Part shown: piece by piece, positions 34,645 through 43,320 of the stretch
Position numbering within the stretch: the stretch's first letter is position 1
Layout of the letters: each line of letters starts with the position of its first letter
NCBI RefSeq assembly: GCF_014297445.1
Contig: NZ_JACORU010000011.1
Coordinates: 124,001-188,000, forward strand
DNA: 64,000 bases
Source: Ramlibacter albus
GTDB taxonomy: Bacteria > Pseudomonadota > Gammaproteobacteria > Burkholderiales > Burkholderiaceae_C
Direction of reading: 5' to 3'
Position numbers and translations under genes: made by a program
The notes under the pieces: generated by a model
What the model saw: only the letters and a program-made list of their open reading frames with translations
Told to the model about the DNA's origin: nothing
Database searches by the model: none

Positions 34645-34701
34645 ATGAACCCCATCTGCGTCTGCTTCCGGGAGGAATCCCATGCAGGCCGAGGCGCGTG
34701 A
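34645..34701 (+). CDS. Possible 18-residue leader peptide
   Basis: A short frame (MNPICVCFREESHAGRGA) starts at ATG 34645 with CTGGAG upstream and ends at 34701, overlapping the start of the next gene (34682) by 20 nt. It lies directly after the alternating-arm leader. A regulatory leader peptide or coupling ORF is possible; alternatively the ATG is not used. Confidence 0.3.
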   Translation: MNPICVCFREESHAGRGA

Positions 34702-35410
34702 CGCGCGCCCCTTTCAGCTGCACCTCTCCCTTTTCGAGCCTCACGAGATCAACGCGTGGCTTGAGGAGGAATGCCGCCGCGAGCGGCGCCTTGAGCAACG
34801 ATCAAAGGAGCGTCCCAGACGTTTCTGGGTCAGGACCGACACCGCAACGCGGAATCTGTTCGACTCGATCGACCTTGCACTCCTGCATGCGCCCCTCGGG
34901 GGGCCGCAAGACGGCAACGAGCTCAACAGCGAATTGGACCCCCTCGGCGATGAGGCGGCCGCTGCCGAAACTCTCCACTCCCCGGACGCTGCGTCCGAGG
35001 AGTGGTCAGACGGTGCGGTCGACCAGTTGCACGAAGCGGTCCTTCACTACTCGCTGAAGGCGCTGCAAGCACGCGGCAACGGTGCAGAAAAGCGCGAGAT
35101 CCTGCAGTGGATCTTCGCCCCCGAACCGATGGTGATCCAGCAGCTCAACGCTGCAGGCGCCGTCGAGGAGGTCGCCCTCCCTCAACACCTCACCCCGTTC
35201 TCATTCGAGCGCTGTTGCCGCATTTGCAGGCTGCGCTCGGAAAACCTGATGGATGGCCTTAGGCCCATCCTCGACGAGATGGGCCTTGGAAACTTCTTTA
35301 ACGAACTAGCCAATGGACGCAACAACCCAAACTACCCAAGCAGCTGCAACGTCAACGGTCGAACCCAAGACCAAGATGTACCGCCTGCGCGAGACCTTCA
35401 ACCTGCCTGA
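34682..35410 (+). CDS. Hypothetical protein upstream of cobS-like gene
   Basis: 242 residues from ATG 34682, with GGGAGGAA 6 nt upstream. No domain is recognised; it is acidic and helical (EEWSDGAVDQLHEAVLHYSLKAL...REILQWIFAPEP) with CCRICRLR near residue 180. Its last 98 bp overlap the cobS-like gene in another frame, unusually long for an operon overlap. Either its C-terminal ~30 residues or the first ~20 of CobS may be dispensable. Confidence 0.55.
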   Translation: MQAEARDARPFQLHLSLFEPHEINAWLEEECRRERRLEQRSKERPRRFWVRTDTATRNLFDSIDLALLHAPLGGPQDGNELNSELDPLGDEAAAAETLHSPDAASEEWSDGAVDQLHEAVLHYSLKALQARGNGAEKREILQWIFAPEPMVIQQLNAAGAVEEVALPQHLTPFSFERCCRICRLRSENLMDGLRPILDEMGLGNFFNELANGRNNPNYPSSCNVNGRTQDQDVPPARDLQPA

Positions 35411-36359
35411 CGTACCCGAGGCTGCCGAAATTCCGGGCTTTGAACCCGGGCTGCCGGGCGTGCCCAAGGTGAAGCCGTACGTGTTCGACAAAGAGCGGCT
35501 GCGCCAGCTGACGATGTTCTATATCGGTGGCTTTCGCGCGCTGATGCTCGAAGGCGACCCGTCGGCCGGAAAGACTTCGTTCGTGGATCAGTTCCACGCG
35601 CGGATGAATATTCCGCTGCACAAGGTGCCGTGCTCCGCGTCGACGACGGCGCAACAGCTGATTGGGCAGTTCCTGCCGAATCCCGAGACGGGCAAACTGG
35701 TCTGGATTCCCGGTCCGGTCACCCGCGCAGCGCTTGACGGCACCTCGGTGCTTCTTGACGAGTGGAACCTGGTCGATCCCGGAGAGGCCGGCGGCGTGAA
35801 CATGCTGCTCGAGGGCTACTCCTGGACCATCCCGGAGACCGGCGAGATCATCGTGCCGAAACGCACGACGCGATTCTTCGCTACCCAGAACGCCGCGGAC
35901 AGCAAGGCGCTGGTGGCGGGACGAAACCTGCACGATGTCGCAAGCGAAGACCGCTGGTCGTACATGGAGGTGGACTTCCTGGACCCGGTCCTGGAACAGA
36001 ACCTGATCGTCAACGAACTCGTCGAGGGACGAATCCCGCAGCAACTTGCGACCCACTTCGCGCAGATCTGCGTGCAGGTGGCGAACAAGGTGCGCAGAGC
36101 CTTCCGCGGCGAAGACGAGACCGACCCGCAACTGGTAGCTCTCGCCGACGCCATCGACAAGCCGCTGTCCACGAGAGCCGTGTCGCGCTGGGCCAAGTAC
36201 GCCGTGATGTACACGGGCGTGTTCAAGGCGAACAAGGAACAGCGAAGCGGACTGCACTACGGCATTCGCCAAGCGGTGCGCATGTCCCCGACGATGGCGA
36301 TGGCCGTCAACGACATGATCACGATCGTCGCCGGCTTCGACGAGCGCACGGCGTCATGA
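35313..36359 (+). CDS. CobS-like MoxR-family AAA+ ATPase
   Basis: 348 residues from ATG 35313 (a second in-frame ATG at 35376 would avoid most of the overlap). Walker A is EGDPSAGKTSF (about residue 80), Walker B SVLLDEWNLVDPG, and sensor region RFFATQNAAD. This resembles the CobS subunit of cobaltochelatase and the CobS-like genes of IncC plasmids and SXT/R391 ICEs, where no cobalamin role exists. MoxR ATPases act with VWA-domain partners, here probably the CobT-like protein at 44435. It is 4 bp overlapped with the next gene. Confidence 0.85.
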   Translation: MDATTQTTQAAATSTVEPKTKMYRLRETFNLPDVPEAAEIPGFEPGLPGVPKVKPYVFDKERLRQLTMFYIGGFRALMLEGDPSAGKTSFVDQFHARMNIPLHKVPCSASTTAQQLIGQFLPNPETGKLVWIPGPVTRAALDGTSVLLDEWNLVDPGEAGGVNMLLEGYSWTIPETGEIIVPKRTTRFFATQNAADSKALVAGRNLHDVASEDRWSYMEVDFLDPVLEQNLIVNELVEGRIPQQLATHFAQICVQVANKVRRAFRGEDETDPQLVALADAIDKPLSTRAVSRWAKYAVMYTGVFKANKEQRSGLHYGIRQAVRMSPTMAMAVNDMITIVAGFDERTAS

Positions 36360-37087
36360 GCGTGGTCTACAACGTCTACACGCACCCGACACAGGGCGCG
36401 TGGGGCTTCAGCGCGCTCAACGCGCAAGGCCTCGTGGCCACCGCTTTCATCGACCCCACGACGGGTTCGGTGTCCGTCAAGGACCTGGAGCCGCTGAAGG
36501 TCGCGCCGGCGATCCAACGTCTGGTCCGCAAGGGCTTTACCAAGGTCGTCCACGGCAAGTACCTGCATGTGGTGACCCGCGAGGGCGCACGCTTCGGTGA
36601 ATTCGTCGTGAAGCATCCCGACCTCGGCGAGCACTTGGGCGTCGAGTGCGTGATGTTCGCAGGCGTGCCCGCCGAGACCGACATGGCTGCCGTGGCATCC
36701 GAATGGACATCGCGACTGGCTGAAGCAAGCGGCGGAGACGTGGCGCGAAGAACGTGGCTGGAACACGTGGCCGCGGTGAGCACCTACGTGCCCGTGTTCG
36801 CTTCCGGTGATGCGCATGCCGCGCTGCTGGTGGCGCAGTGGGCGCGCGAGAACAACCTGGTCCTCATGGCCAACAAGGGCACGCTGCCGATCGGTGCGCC
36901 GCAAGAGCGACGCTACGAGTGGCGAACGTTCCTGAGGGAGTGGCTCGATCCCGCTGGCGTCGATCGCGCTTTCGCAGAGCTGGACTGGCCGTTGGCTGGC
37001 GCGCTCAGCGTCGAACCCGAGGCGAAGGCCTCGGACAAACCCAATGACGCCGGCCTGCTTGCGATCGCGCAGCAGGCGGCCTTCTAA
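36356..37087 (+). CDS. Hypothetical protein of cobS unit
   Basis: 243 residues; ATG 36356 overlaps the cobS-like stop. The N-terminal 80 residues (WGFSALNAQGLVATAFIDPTTGSVSVKDLEPLKVAPAIQRLVRKGF) have WGR-like beta features but lack clear motifs. No family is assigned. Coupling to CobS suggests a joint function. Confidence 0.55.
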   Translation: MSVVYNVYTHPTQGAWGFSALNAQGLVATAFIDPTTGSVSVKDLEPLKVAPAIQRLVRKGFTKVVHGKYLHVVTREGARFGEFVVKHPDLGEHLGVECVMFAGVPAETDMAAVASEWTSRLAEASGGDVARRTWLEHVAAVSTYVPVFASGDAHAALLVAQWARENNLVLMANKGTLPIGAPQERRYEWRTFLREWLDPAGVDRAFAELDWPLAGALSVEPEAKASDKPNDAGLLAIAQQAAF

Positions 37088-37099
37088 AAGGTAGGAAAC

Positions 37100-38077
37100 A
37101 TGGAAGACATTCTTGCGGTCTTGTGGATGCTCACGAAGGGCATCTTCAAGATCATTGGGCACGGCATCTACGGTACGTGCAGTTTCGTGGTGAAGACGTT
37201 TGCACCACAGAAGAAGCTGCCTGCCGCGGAGCCGGCGGCAACGCGCGCACCAAAGGTCGAGGCAGGTCAAGCTGCGGAGATCGAGGTGCCGGTGATCCAG
37301 ATGGACCCGCTCGGAGAGACGGGGCCGTCGACCATCATCCAAGCAAGTCCTTTCGAGGTCGCAGACCGGATCGTCGGCGTTCGCCTGGAGCCTGCCGTCG
37401 GCATCATCCACCTGCGTGTGTACGGTGCCGCGCGTGTCGTCAAACGTGACCTGATCATCCACGAGCCGCAGTTGAAAGCGCTGATGCAAGGTCGCCGTCA
37501 CGCATTCCCGGATGCGCCGTACGATCCGAAGGAAGGCCTCGAGGCCATCCGCGAGGAAACGATCGCGCTGGCCGAGAAGCTGATCAACGAACTGGGCAAC
37601 CGATCCGTCAAGGGAGCGAAAGCGCCGCGCAAGGACTTCACACCCTCGCGGACTGAAGCTCCGCGCGAAGCAGTGCAACCGCCGCCGAGCGCGCGTCAGA
37701 GCGTGCCCCAGGCTGTTGCACAGCCAACAACACCGCACGTCGCGGCCCCTGTCCCGTTGCAGGGCCATGTCGTCGCACCACGAATCAAGACCGGATTGAC
37801 CTACGTCGGAACACTCGTCCGGGCGGCTGCGGAAACGCAGTCACCCCCGGGCCGGATGCCGTTCGAGGTCTTCACCGCCACGCTGCAGCTGGACAACGGC
37901 GCAGAGATGGCCCTGCGCGGCGCGGAGCTGGAGCGAGAGCTTTCAGCGAATCGTTGCCGCGTCGGAGAGCGGGTCGCGATCACGCCGATGGGCAAGGTCC
38001 CCGTGGACCTGGCCAACGGCGAGCAAGGTGCGAAGAACCTGTACAGGGTTCAGAACATGGGGAAGACTGAAAAGTGA
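37100..38077 (+). CDS. Hypothetical protein with C-terminal domain seen in plasmid relaxase/KfrB-type proteins
   Basis: 325 residues. A short amphipathic N-terminus (ILAVLWMLTKGIFKIIGHGI) may associate with the membrane. A conserved middle domain (residues ~65-160) and an Ala/Pro/Gln-rich linker follow. The C-terminal ~80 residues (TYVGTLVRAAAETQ...LDNGAEMALRGAELERELSANRCRVGERVAI) resemble the small beta-rich domain at the ends of plasmid relaxases and KfrB-like proteins. It overlaps the SSB-like gene (GTG in its stop). Confidence 0.45.
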   Translation: MEDILAVLWMLTKGIFKIIGHGIYGTCSFVVKTFAPQKKLPAAEPAATRAPKVEAGQAAEIEVPVIQMDPLGETGPSTIIQASPFEVADRIVGVRLEPAVGIIHLRVYGAARVVKRDLIIHEPQLKALMQGRRHAFPDAPYDPKEGLEAIREETIALAEKLINELGNRSVKGAKAPRKDFTPSRTEAPREAVQPPPSARQSVPQAVAQPTTPHVAAPVPLQGHVVAPRIKTGLTYVGTLVRAAAETQSPPGRMPFEVFTATLQLDNGAEMALRGAELERELSANRCRVGERVAITPMGKVPVDLANGEQGAKNLYRVQNMGKTEK

Positions 38078-38532
38078 TCCTCATCACCGTCAGCGCCCGG
38101 CTCGCATTTCAACCGGAGCTCAAGCTGCTGCCAGGCGGAGGAAGCGTCTGCGAGTTTCGACTGCTGGACACCCGGTTCGCCAAGGGTGAAGAGCACGTCG
38201 AGGCCGTGACCTTCTTCTGCTACGACGCGCTCGCGGAGGAGTTTTGCGAGAAGTGCGAGAAGGGGCAGCTGATCGAGGCTGGTGGCCACCAGGAAACGCA
38301 GAGGTACATCCCGAACGGCTCTCAGGAAGAGCGCACGGTCGTGAAGTACCGGATGGCTTGGTTCAAGCCGGGTCCGCGTCCGCGAGGGCAGGGCGGGGAT
38401 GCGAAGGCTCCCCCCCAGCCGCAGCGTAACGAAGCGCCAGCGAGCCGCCGAGCGCAGCAACAGGAACGTAGTCGGCCTTCCGGGGCGTCCACGCAACGCA
38501 GGGACGAATCCTCGAAAGACGGATTCTTCTAG
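38074..38532 (+). CDS. Single-stranded DNA-binding protein (SSB-like)
   Basis: 152 residues from GTG 38074, overlapping the upstream stop. The first ~105 residues (VSARLAFQPELKLLPGGGSVCEFRLLDTR...EAVTFFCYDALAEEFCEKCEKGQLIEAGG) form an OB-fold with the strand order of SSB. A flexible Pro/Gln/Arg-rich linker leads to the C-terminal SSKDGFF, similar to the acidic-aromatic tip through which SSB recruits partner proteins. The sequence is divergent from chromosomal SSB. Confidence 0.7.
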   Translation: MILITVSARLAFQPELKLLPGGGSVCEFRLLDTRFAKGEEHVEAVTFFCYDALAEEFCEKCEKGQLIEAGGHQETQRYIPNGSQEERTVVKYRMAWFKPGPRPRGQGGDAKAPPQPQRNEAPASRRAQQQERSRPSGASTQRRDESSKDGFF

Positions 38533-38548
38533 GCACATCAACACCCGC

Positions 38549-38590
38549 CGGGGCAACGTCCCCGCGCGGGACTTGCCTCCGGCAATCACG
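38549..38590 (+). promoter_or_regulatory. Structured 5' leader, copy 4
   Basis: CATCAACACCC then CGGGG 38549-38553, CCCCG 38560-38564 and CGGGA 38567-38571. Pairings 1:2 and 2:3 compete. It precedes the small gene at 38601. Confidence 0.5.
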
Positions 38591-38600
38591 GAGCAACAAC

Positions 38601-38834
38601 ATGTGCACGGCACAAGATCTCACCAATGAGGTGAAGGCCTTTCAACGAAGAACGGGCCAGGAGACCATGCTGGTCATCGTCGAAGGTGACGATCAGCAGA
38701 TTCGCGGGCTGCACCACGTCGGATTCGATCCGGCGCTGGGACTGCTCGTGGACGGTCGACCGCCATCGGTCGCCTGGTACCAGCATCTGGACTCGTTCCG
38801 GGCGCTGGACGCGGCACCCGCCGTTCTCCACTGA
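38601..38834 (+). CDS. Small hypothetical protein
   Basis: 77 residues from ATG 38601, with ACGGAG 7-12 nt upstream. No domain is recognised. It is acidic with alternating strands and helices (ETMLVIVEGDDQQIRGLHHVGFDP). It follows an alternating-arm leader similar to those of other genes here, supporting it as a genuine gene. Confidence 0.5.
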   Translation: MCTAQDLTNEVKAFQRRTGQETMLVIVEGDDQQIRGLHHVGFDPALGLLVDGRPPSVAWYQHLDSFRALDAAPAVLH

Positions 38835-39228
38835 ACCACCAGCCGCGGCCGCAGCGCGCGGACGCGATCGCTGGACAGCCCCCGGGAGGACTCACAAAAT
38901 CCCCTGCAAGCCACCTCGTGTGCCTTGCGGAAAGTGCCTCGTGAAATGGTGCTTTCCGCAAAGTTCACCACTCCTTCGGGAGCCGAAGCGGAGCTGGAAC
39001 ACCGCGCCCGACAGGGCATCTCCAGCCACTAACAGCCGCGCTTCCTTGAGGGGCGCGGCGAACGCGGGCCCAGTCGCCCCGTTTGCCTAGCAGCCATGGA
39101 CCCGCACCGCGGGCGCGTGGCCACTAGCGCGCCCCTCAAGCCCATCTTGTTTTTTTGCTTGGAGCAGCTGCGCACCCGCATGGGCAGCAGTTCCAAGGTT
39201 CATCCATCCCCCCAAAGGAACCGTTCCC
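38835..39228 (+). promoter_or_regulatory. Long structured leader of the nrdAB genes
   Basis: 394 bp without a gene. It contains a 10-bp inverted repeat TTGCGGAAAG/CTTTCCGCAA (38925-38934, 38952-38961) whose arm matches TATGCGGAAAG of the origin region. A second, 13-bp perfect stem CTTGAGGGGCGCG/CGCGCCCCTCAAG (39045-39057, 39128-39140) encloses ~70 nt with smaller hairpins and is followed by TTGTTTTTTT. This could be an attenuator or an uncharacterised RNA element controlling nrdA. I do not see the B12-box of a cobalamin riboswitch. Confidence 0.55.
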
Positions 39229-41952
39229 ATGAAAAATGACATTCTCAACGTCGCCGTCGTCAAACGAGACGGCAACACCGTCGCTTTCAACGCGGCGAAG
39301 ATCACAACCGCGATCACCAAGGCCTTCATCGAAGTCAAGGGCAAGGACGCGGCCTCTGCCATGCACCACTACGCCTCGTCCGTTACGGACGAGGTGGTGA
39401 AATCGATCCTGCGGCGTGGCCACGCGTCCATCGGGATCGAGGACATCCAGGATCTGGTGGAGCTGCACCTGATGCGTAGCGAGCACTTCGACGTCGCGCG
39501 CGCCTACATCGTGTTCCGCAGCCAACAGGCGAATCGCCGGGTGCCGTCGGAGCCGCAGGACCACGCGCTGAGCGTCGTCGGCGACGATGGCAACATCGTC
39601 ACGGTCGACATCAAGCAGCTTGCCGAGCGCATCCGCGCTCACGCACAAGGGCTCGAAGTCGATGTCGATGCGGCTGCGCGGCAGGCGTTGCGCGACCTGT
39701 ACAACGGCTGCAGCATGGCCGATGTCCGCAAGGCCCTCCATGGTGCCGCCCGGACACTCATCGAAGTCGACCCGGCGTACTCGAAGCTGGCCGCCAGGCT
39801 GGTGATCGCCGATCTGCACGCCGAAGTCCTGGGCGACGCCGTTCACCAGATGAGCGATGACGAGGCGTCGGCAGCTGCATTCGTGTCCGGCATCCGTGCC
39901 GGCGTGGAAGCAGAGCTGCTCGACCCGCAGATGCTTCAGTTCGATCTCGACCAACTCGCTTCGGCGATCCGGGCCGAGCGGAACGCGCAGTTCGAGCTGC
40001 TGGGCATCCAGACGCTCTATGACCGCTACCTGCTGCATGTGCAGAAGCGCCGCATCGAAGCGCCGCAAGGCTTCTTCATGCGGATTGCCATGGGGCTCGC
40101 GTTGCGGGAAGTCGATCGCGAAGCGAAAGCCATCGAGTTCTACAACCTGCTGTCGTCGTTCGACTTCATGACGAGCACGCCCACGCTGTTCAACTCGGGC
40201 ACGCTGCGGCCGCAACTTTCCAGCTGCTTCCTCACCACGATTCCGGACGATCTGGCCGGGATCTATGAGGGCATCAAAGAAAACGCGCTGTTGTCGAAGT
40301 TTGCCGGTGGACTGGGTAACGACTGGACGCGCGTGCGCGCGCTCCGCTCCCACATCAAGGGAACCAACGGCGAGTCGCAAGGTGTCGTGCCCTTCCTGAA
40401 GGTCGCGAACGATACCGCCGTGGCGGTCAACCAGGGCGGCCGCCGCCAAGGCGCCGTCTGCGGGTACCTCGAAACGTGGCACCTCGACATCGAAGAGTTC
40501 CTCGAGCTGCGCAAGAACACTGGCGACGATCGTCGCCGGACCCACGACATGAACACGGCCAACTGGATTCCGGACTTGTTCATGAAGCGGGTGATCGAGC
40601 AAGGCAACTGGACGCTGTTCACGCCGAGCGAATGCCCCGACCTGCACGAGCTCTACGGCCGCGCGTTTGAGAAAGCGTATGTCGCCTACGAAGCGAAAGC
40701 TGCGCAGGGCCAGGTTGCCAACTTCAAGGTGATCCCGGCCGAAGTTCTGTGGCGCAAGATGCTGACGATGCTGTTCGAGACGGGCCATCCGTGGATCACG
40801 TTCAAGGACTCTTGCAACGTCCGCAGTCCGCAGCAACATGCCGGCGTGGTGCACTCGTCCAACCTGTGCACCGAGATCACGTTGAACACCAGCGATGGCG
40901 AGATTGCCGTGTGCAATCTGGGATCCGTGAACTTGGCGCGCCACATCAAAGGCGGCGGGCTGGACCTCGAGAAGCTGCAAGCTACCGTCAAGACGGCAAT
41001 GCGGATGCTCGACAACGTGATCGACATCAACCTCTACACGGTGAAGAAGGCGCGCGACAGCAACCTTCGGCATCGCCCGGTCGGCCTCGGCGTCATGGGC
41101 TACCAGGACGCGCTGTTCGAGCTGCGCCTGCCTTTCGACTCCGAGGAGGCGGTGCAATTCGCAAACGCATCGGCCGAGGCACTGTGCTTCTATGCCTATT
41201 CCGCTTCGGCGGACTTGGCGCGGGAACGCGGCGTCTACTCCACCTTCAAGGGATCGCTGTGGGACCGTGGCGTGCTGCCGCAGGACTCGCTGGCCATCCT
41301 CGCGGAGGAGCGCGGAAGAAGCATCGCGGTCAGCGTGTCCCCGTCCATGGACTGGGACGCCCTCAGGTCGAAGATCGCAACCCACGGGATGCGCAACTCC
41401 AACTGCGTGGCGATTGCGCCAACTGCAACGATCGCCAACATCGTCGGCGTCGACGCGTCCATCGAGCCGAAGTTCGGCAACCTGGCCGTCAAGTCCAACC
41501 TAGCCGGCGAATTCACCATCGTGAACCGCCAGCTGGTGGCCGACCTCAAAGCCCGCGGCCTCTGGGACGCAGCGATGCTCGTCGAGTTGAAGCACTTCGA
41601 CGGCTCGGTGCAACCGATCGACCGCGTTCCTGCGGATCTGAAGGCGCTCTACAAGACGGCGTTCGAGATCGACACGCTGAAGCTGATCGAAGCCGCGGCC
41701 GTTCGCCAAGTGTGGATCGACCAGGCTCAGTCGCTCAACATCTACATGAAGGGCGCCTCGGGCCGGAAGTTGCACGAGACCTACATGGCCGCGTGGGACA
41801 AGGGCCTGAAGACCACTTACTACCTGCGCACCACCAGCGCCTCCCAAGCCGAGAAGGCGACGGTGGACGCGGGCGCGCTCAACGCAGTCAGAACGCAGGA
41901 GGCTGGCAAGGCCTGCCGGATCGACGATCCGACCTGCGAGGCCTGCCAGTAA
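39229..41952 (+). CDS. nrdA: Ribonucleoside-diphosphate reductase alpha subunit, class Ia
   Basis: 907 residues, long for NrdA. An N-terminal ATP-cone ([24 protein letters not shown]) is followed by a second region (~120-215) before the catalytic barrel. Catalytic residues are QLSSCFLT (Cys about 331), SNLCTEI (Asn 545, Cys 547, Glu 549) and VCNLGSVNL (Cys about 562). The C-terminus ends DPTCEACQ, the CxxC relay pair. It reduces ribonucleotides to deoxyribonucleotides with NrdB, 47 bp downstream. A plasmid copy would support its own replication or transfer synthesis. Confidence 0.93.
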   Translation: MKNDILNVAVVKRDGNTVAFNAAKITTAITKAFIEVKGKDAASAMHHYASSVTDEVVKSILRRGHASIGIEDIQDLVELHLMRSEHFDVARAYIVFRSQQANRRVPSEPQDHALSVVGDDGNIVTVDIKQLAERIRAHAQGLEVDVDAAARQALRDLYNGCSMADVRKALHGAARTLIEVDPAYSKLAARLVIADLHAEVLGDAVHQMSDDEASAAAFVSGIRAGVEAELLDPQMLQFDLDQLASAIRAERNAQFELLGIQTLYDRYLLHVQKRRIEAPQGFFMRIAMGLALREVDREAKAIEFYNLLSSFDFMTSTPTLFNSGTLRPQLSSCFLTTIPDDLAGIYEGIKENALLSKFAGGLGNDWTRVRALRSHIKGTNGESQGVVPFLKVANDTAVAVNQGGRRQGAVCGYLETWHLDIEEFLELRKNTGDDRRRTHDMNTANWIPDLFMKRVIEQGNWTLFTPSECPDLHELYGRAFEKAYVAYEAKAAQGQVANFKVIPAEVLWRKMLTMLFETGHPWITFKDSCNVRSPQQHAGVVHSSNLCTEITLNTSDGEIAVCNLGSVNLARHIKGGGLDLEKLQATVKTAMRMLDNVIDINLYTVKKARDSNLRHRPVGLGVMGYQDALFELRLPFDSEEAVQFANASAEALCFYAYSASADLARERGVYSTFKGSLWDRGVLPQDSLAILAEERGRSIAVSVSPSMDWDALRSKIATHGMRNSNCVAIAPTATIANIVGVDASIEPKFGNLAVKSNLAGEFTIVNRQLVADLKARGLWDAAMLVELKHFDGSVQPIDRVPADLKALYKTAFEIDTLKLIEAAAVRQVWIDQAQSLNIYMKGASGRKLHETYMAAWDKGLKTTYYLRTTSASQAEKATVDAGALNAVRTQEAGKACRIDDPTCEACQ

Positions 41953-41957
41953 CACAA

Positions 41958-41998
41958 ACCCCCGGTTCGGCGCTTCGGCGCCGGACCAGAAAGGACAC
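41958..41998 (+). promoter_or_regulatory. Intercistronic hairpin before nrdB
   Basis: CACAAACCCC then GGCGC-TTCG-GCGCC (41969-41982), a UUCG-closed stem within CCGG flanks, then AAAGGAC before ATG 42000. It shares the CACAAACCC start with the leaders at 27100 and 43250. Confidence 0.5.
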
Positions 41999-41999
41999 C

Positions 42000-43067
42000 A
42001 TGCTGCTCGATGAGCACACCTTCAGCGCAACGACAGCGCCATCCTCGCCCGGCCGGGTGAGGGCCGCCGACAAGCGCATCATCAACGGACGGACCGACGT
42101 CAACCAGCTCGTGCCGTTCAAGTACAAGTGGGCGTGGGAGAAGTACCTCGCCACCTGTTCGAACCACTGGATGCCGCAGGAAGTGAACATGGCACGCGAC
42201 ATCGCCCTCTGGAAGAGCCCGTCTGGGCTGTCCGAGGACGAGAGGCGGATCATCAAACGCAACCTCGGGTTCTTCGTGACCGCCGACTCACTTGCGGCCA
42301 ACAACATCGTGCTGGGCACTTACCGCCACATCACGGCGCCTGAATGCCGGCAGTTCCTGCTGCGGCAGGCGTTCGAGGAGGCGATTCACACCCATGCCTA
42401 CCAGTACATCGTGGAGTCCCTGGGGCTCGACGAGTCCGAGATCTTCAACGCGTACCACGAGGTGCCTTCGATCCGGGACAAGGATGCCTTCCTGATCCCG
42501 TTCATCGACGCGATCATGGACCCGAACTTCCACACCGGCACGCCGGAAGCCGACCAGAAACTCCTCAAGAGCCTGATCGTGTTCGCCTGCCTCATGGAGG
42601 GGCTGTTCTTCTACGTGGGGTTCACGCAAATCCTCGCGCTGGGACGGCAGAACAAGATGACCGGTGCCGCGGAGCAGTACCAGTACATCCTGCGCGACGA
42701 GTCGATGCACTGCAACTTCGGCATCGACCTGATCAACCAGATCAAGATGGAAGAACCGCATCTGTGGACTCCCGCTTTCAAGGCGGAGATCCGCAGCCTG
42801 TTCCAGCAAGCGGTCGACCTCGAGTACCGCTATGCGGAGGACACCATGCCTCGCGGCGTGCTCGGCCTCAACGCGTCGATGTTCAAGACCTACCTGCGCT
42901 ATATCGCCAACCGGCGCGCGGCGCAGATCGGGCTTGAACCACTGTTCGCGGGTGAAGAGAACCCGTTCCCCTGGATGAGCGAAATGCTCGATCTGAAGAA
43001 GGAACGCAACTTCTTCGAGACCCGCGTCATCGAATACCAGTCCGGCGGCTCGCTGTCCTGGGACTGA
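42000..43067 (+). CDS. nrdB: Ribonucleoside-diphosphate reductase beta subunit, class Ia
   Basis: 355 residues from ATG 42000. The ferritin-like core is complete. In [14 protein letters not shown], Glu127, His130 and Tyr134 have the spacing of E. coli Glu115, His118 and radical Tyr122. RDIALWKS supplies the first Asp, and DESMHCNFG the later Glu and His ligands. It houses the diferric-tyrosyl cofactor and forms the active holoenzyme with NrdA. Confidence 0.93.
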   Translation: MLLDEHTFSATTAPSSPGRVRAADKRIINGRTDVNQLVPFKYKWAWEKYLATCSNHWMPQEVNMARDIALWKSPSGLSEDERRIIKRNLGFFVTADSLAANNIVLGTYRHITAPECRQFLLRQAFEEAIHTHAYQYIVESLGLDESEIFNAYHEVPSIRDKDAFLIPFIDAIMDPNFHTGTPEADQKLLKSLIVFACLMEGLFFYVGFTQILALGRQNKMTGAAEQYQYILRDESMHCNFGIDLINQIKMEEPHLWTPAFKAEIRSLFQQAVDLEYRYAEDTMPRGVLGLNASMFKTYLRYIANRRAAQIGLEPLFAGEENPFPWMSEMLDLKKERNFFETRVIEYQSGGSLSWD

Positions 43068-43075
43068 GCAACATC

Positions 43076-43149
43076 GGCGCCTTGTGCGCCACAGGCCCTT
43101 CCATCGGAAGGGACCTGTCTTGAGGCCTGCAGGTCAGGCTTCAAGACAG
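43076..43149 (+). terminator. Multi-hairpin region after nrdB
   Basis: Three stems follow nrdB: GGCGCC...GGCGC-like at 43076-43090, GGCCCTTCC-ATC-GGAAGGGACC near 43094-43115, and CTGTCTTGA/TCAAGACAG (43115-43123, 43141-43149). No strong U-run is seen, so termination may be Rho-dependent or the stems may protect the mRNA end. Confidence 0.4.
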
Positions 43150-43181
43150 GTAGTGCGCTGCCGGCGGCCGGACCGCATCGT

Positions 43182-43210
43182 TTGTCAGGTCGCCGAAGCG
43201 AAACTACAGT
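43182..43210 (+). promoter_or_regulatory. Repeated-type promoter, copy 3 (DUF3150 gene)
   Basis: CCGCATCGTTTGTCA with -35 TTGTCA at 43182-43187 (5 of 6 consensus), a 17-bp spacer and TACAGT at 43205-43210. The best-scoring of the four promoters sharing ATCGYTTG. Confidence 0.65.
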
Positions 43211-43268
43211 AAGGACGTTCGGTCCATCCGACGGCAGGGCTCGCCTCTGCACAAACCACTTCACCCAC

Positions 43269-43315
43269 CCGGGAACCAGCTTCCCGGTGGGGAGCCGGGT
43301 TCCCTTCACATGGAG
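43269..43315 (+). promoter_or_regulatory. Structured 5' leader, copy 5
   Basis: Arms CCGGGAA 43269-43275, TTCCCGG 43281-43287, CCGGG 43295-43299 and TTCCC 43300-43304, then TGGAG at 43311-43315. The 7-bp first stem differs from other copies by compensating changes. CACAAACCAC lies upstream. Confidence 0.55.
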
Positions 43316-43320
43316 AACCC

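Noticed and set aside
36257-37768. A 503-codon leftward frame across 36257-37768.
   Set aside because: Antisense to two coupled, well-spaced rightward genes with good starts; no domain.
38835-39228. Considered a cobalamin riboswitch or NrdR-controlled promoter before nrdA.
   Set aside because: I could not find the B12-box or NrdR-box sequences; the enzyme is class Ia, which does not use cobalamin.
39136-41385. A 749-codon leftward frame antisense to nrdA.
   Set aside because: It mirrors the codon structure of nrdA, which has all catalytic motifs; typical of GC-rich genes.
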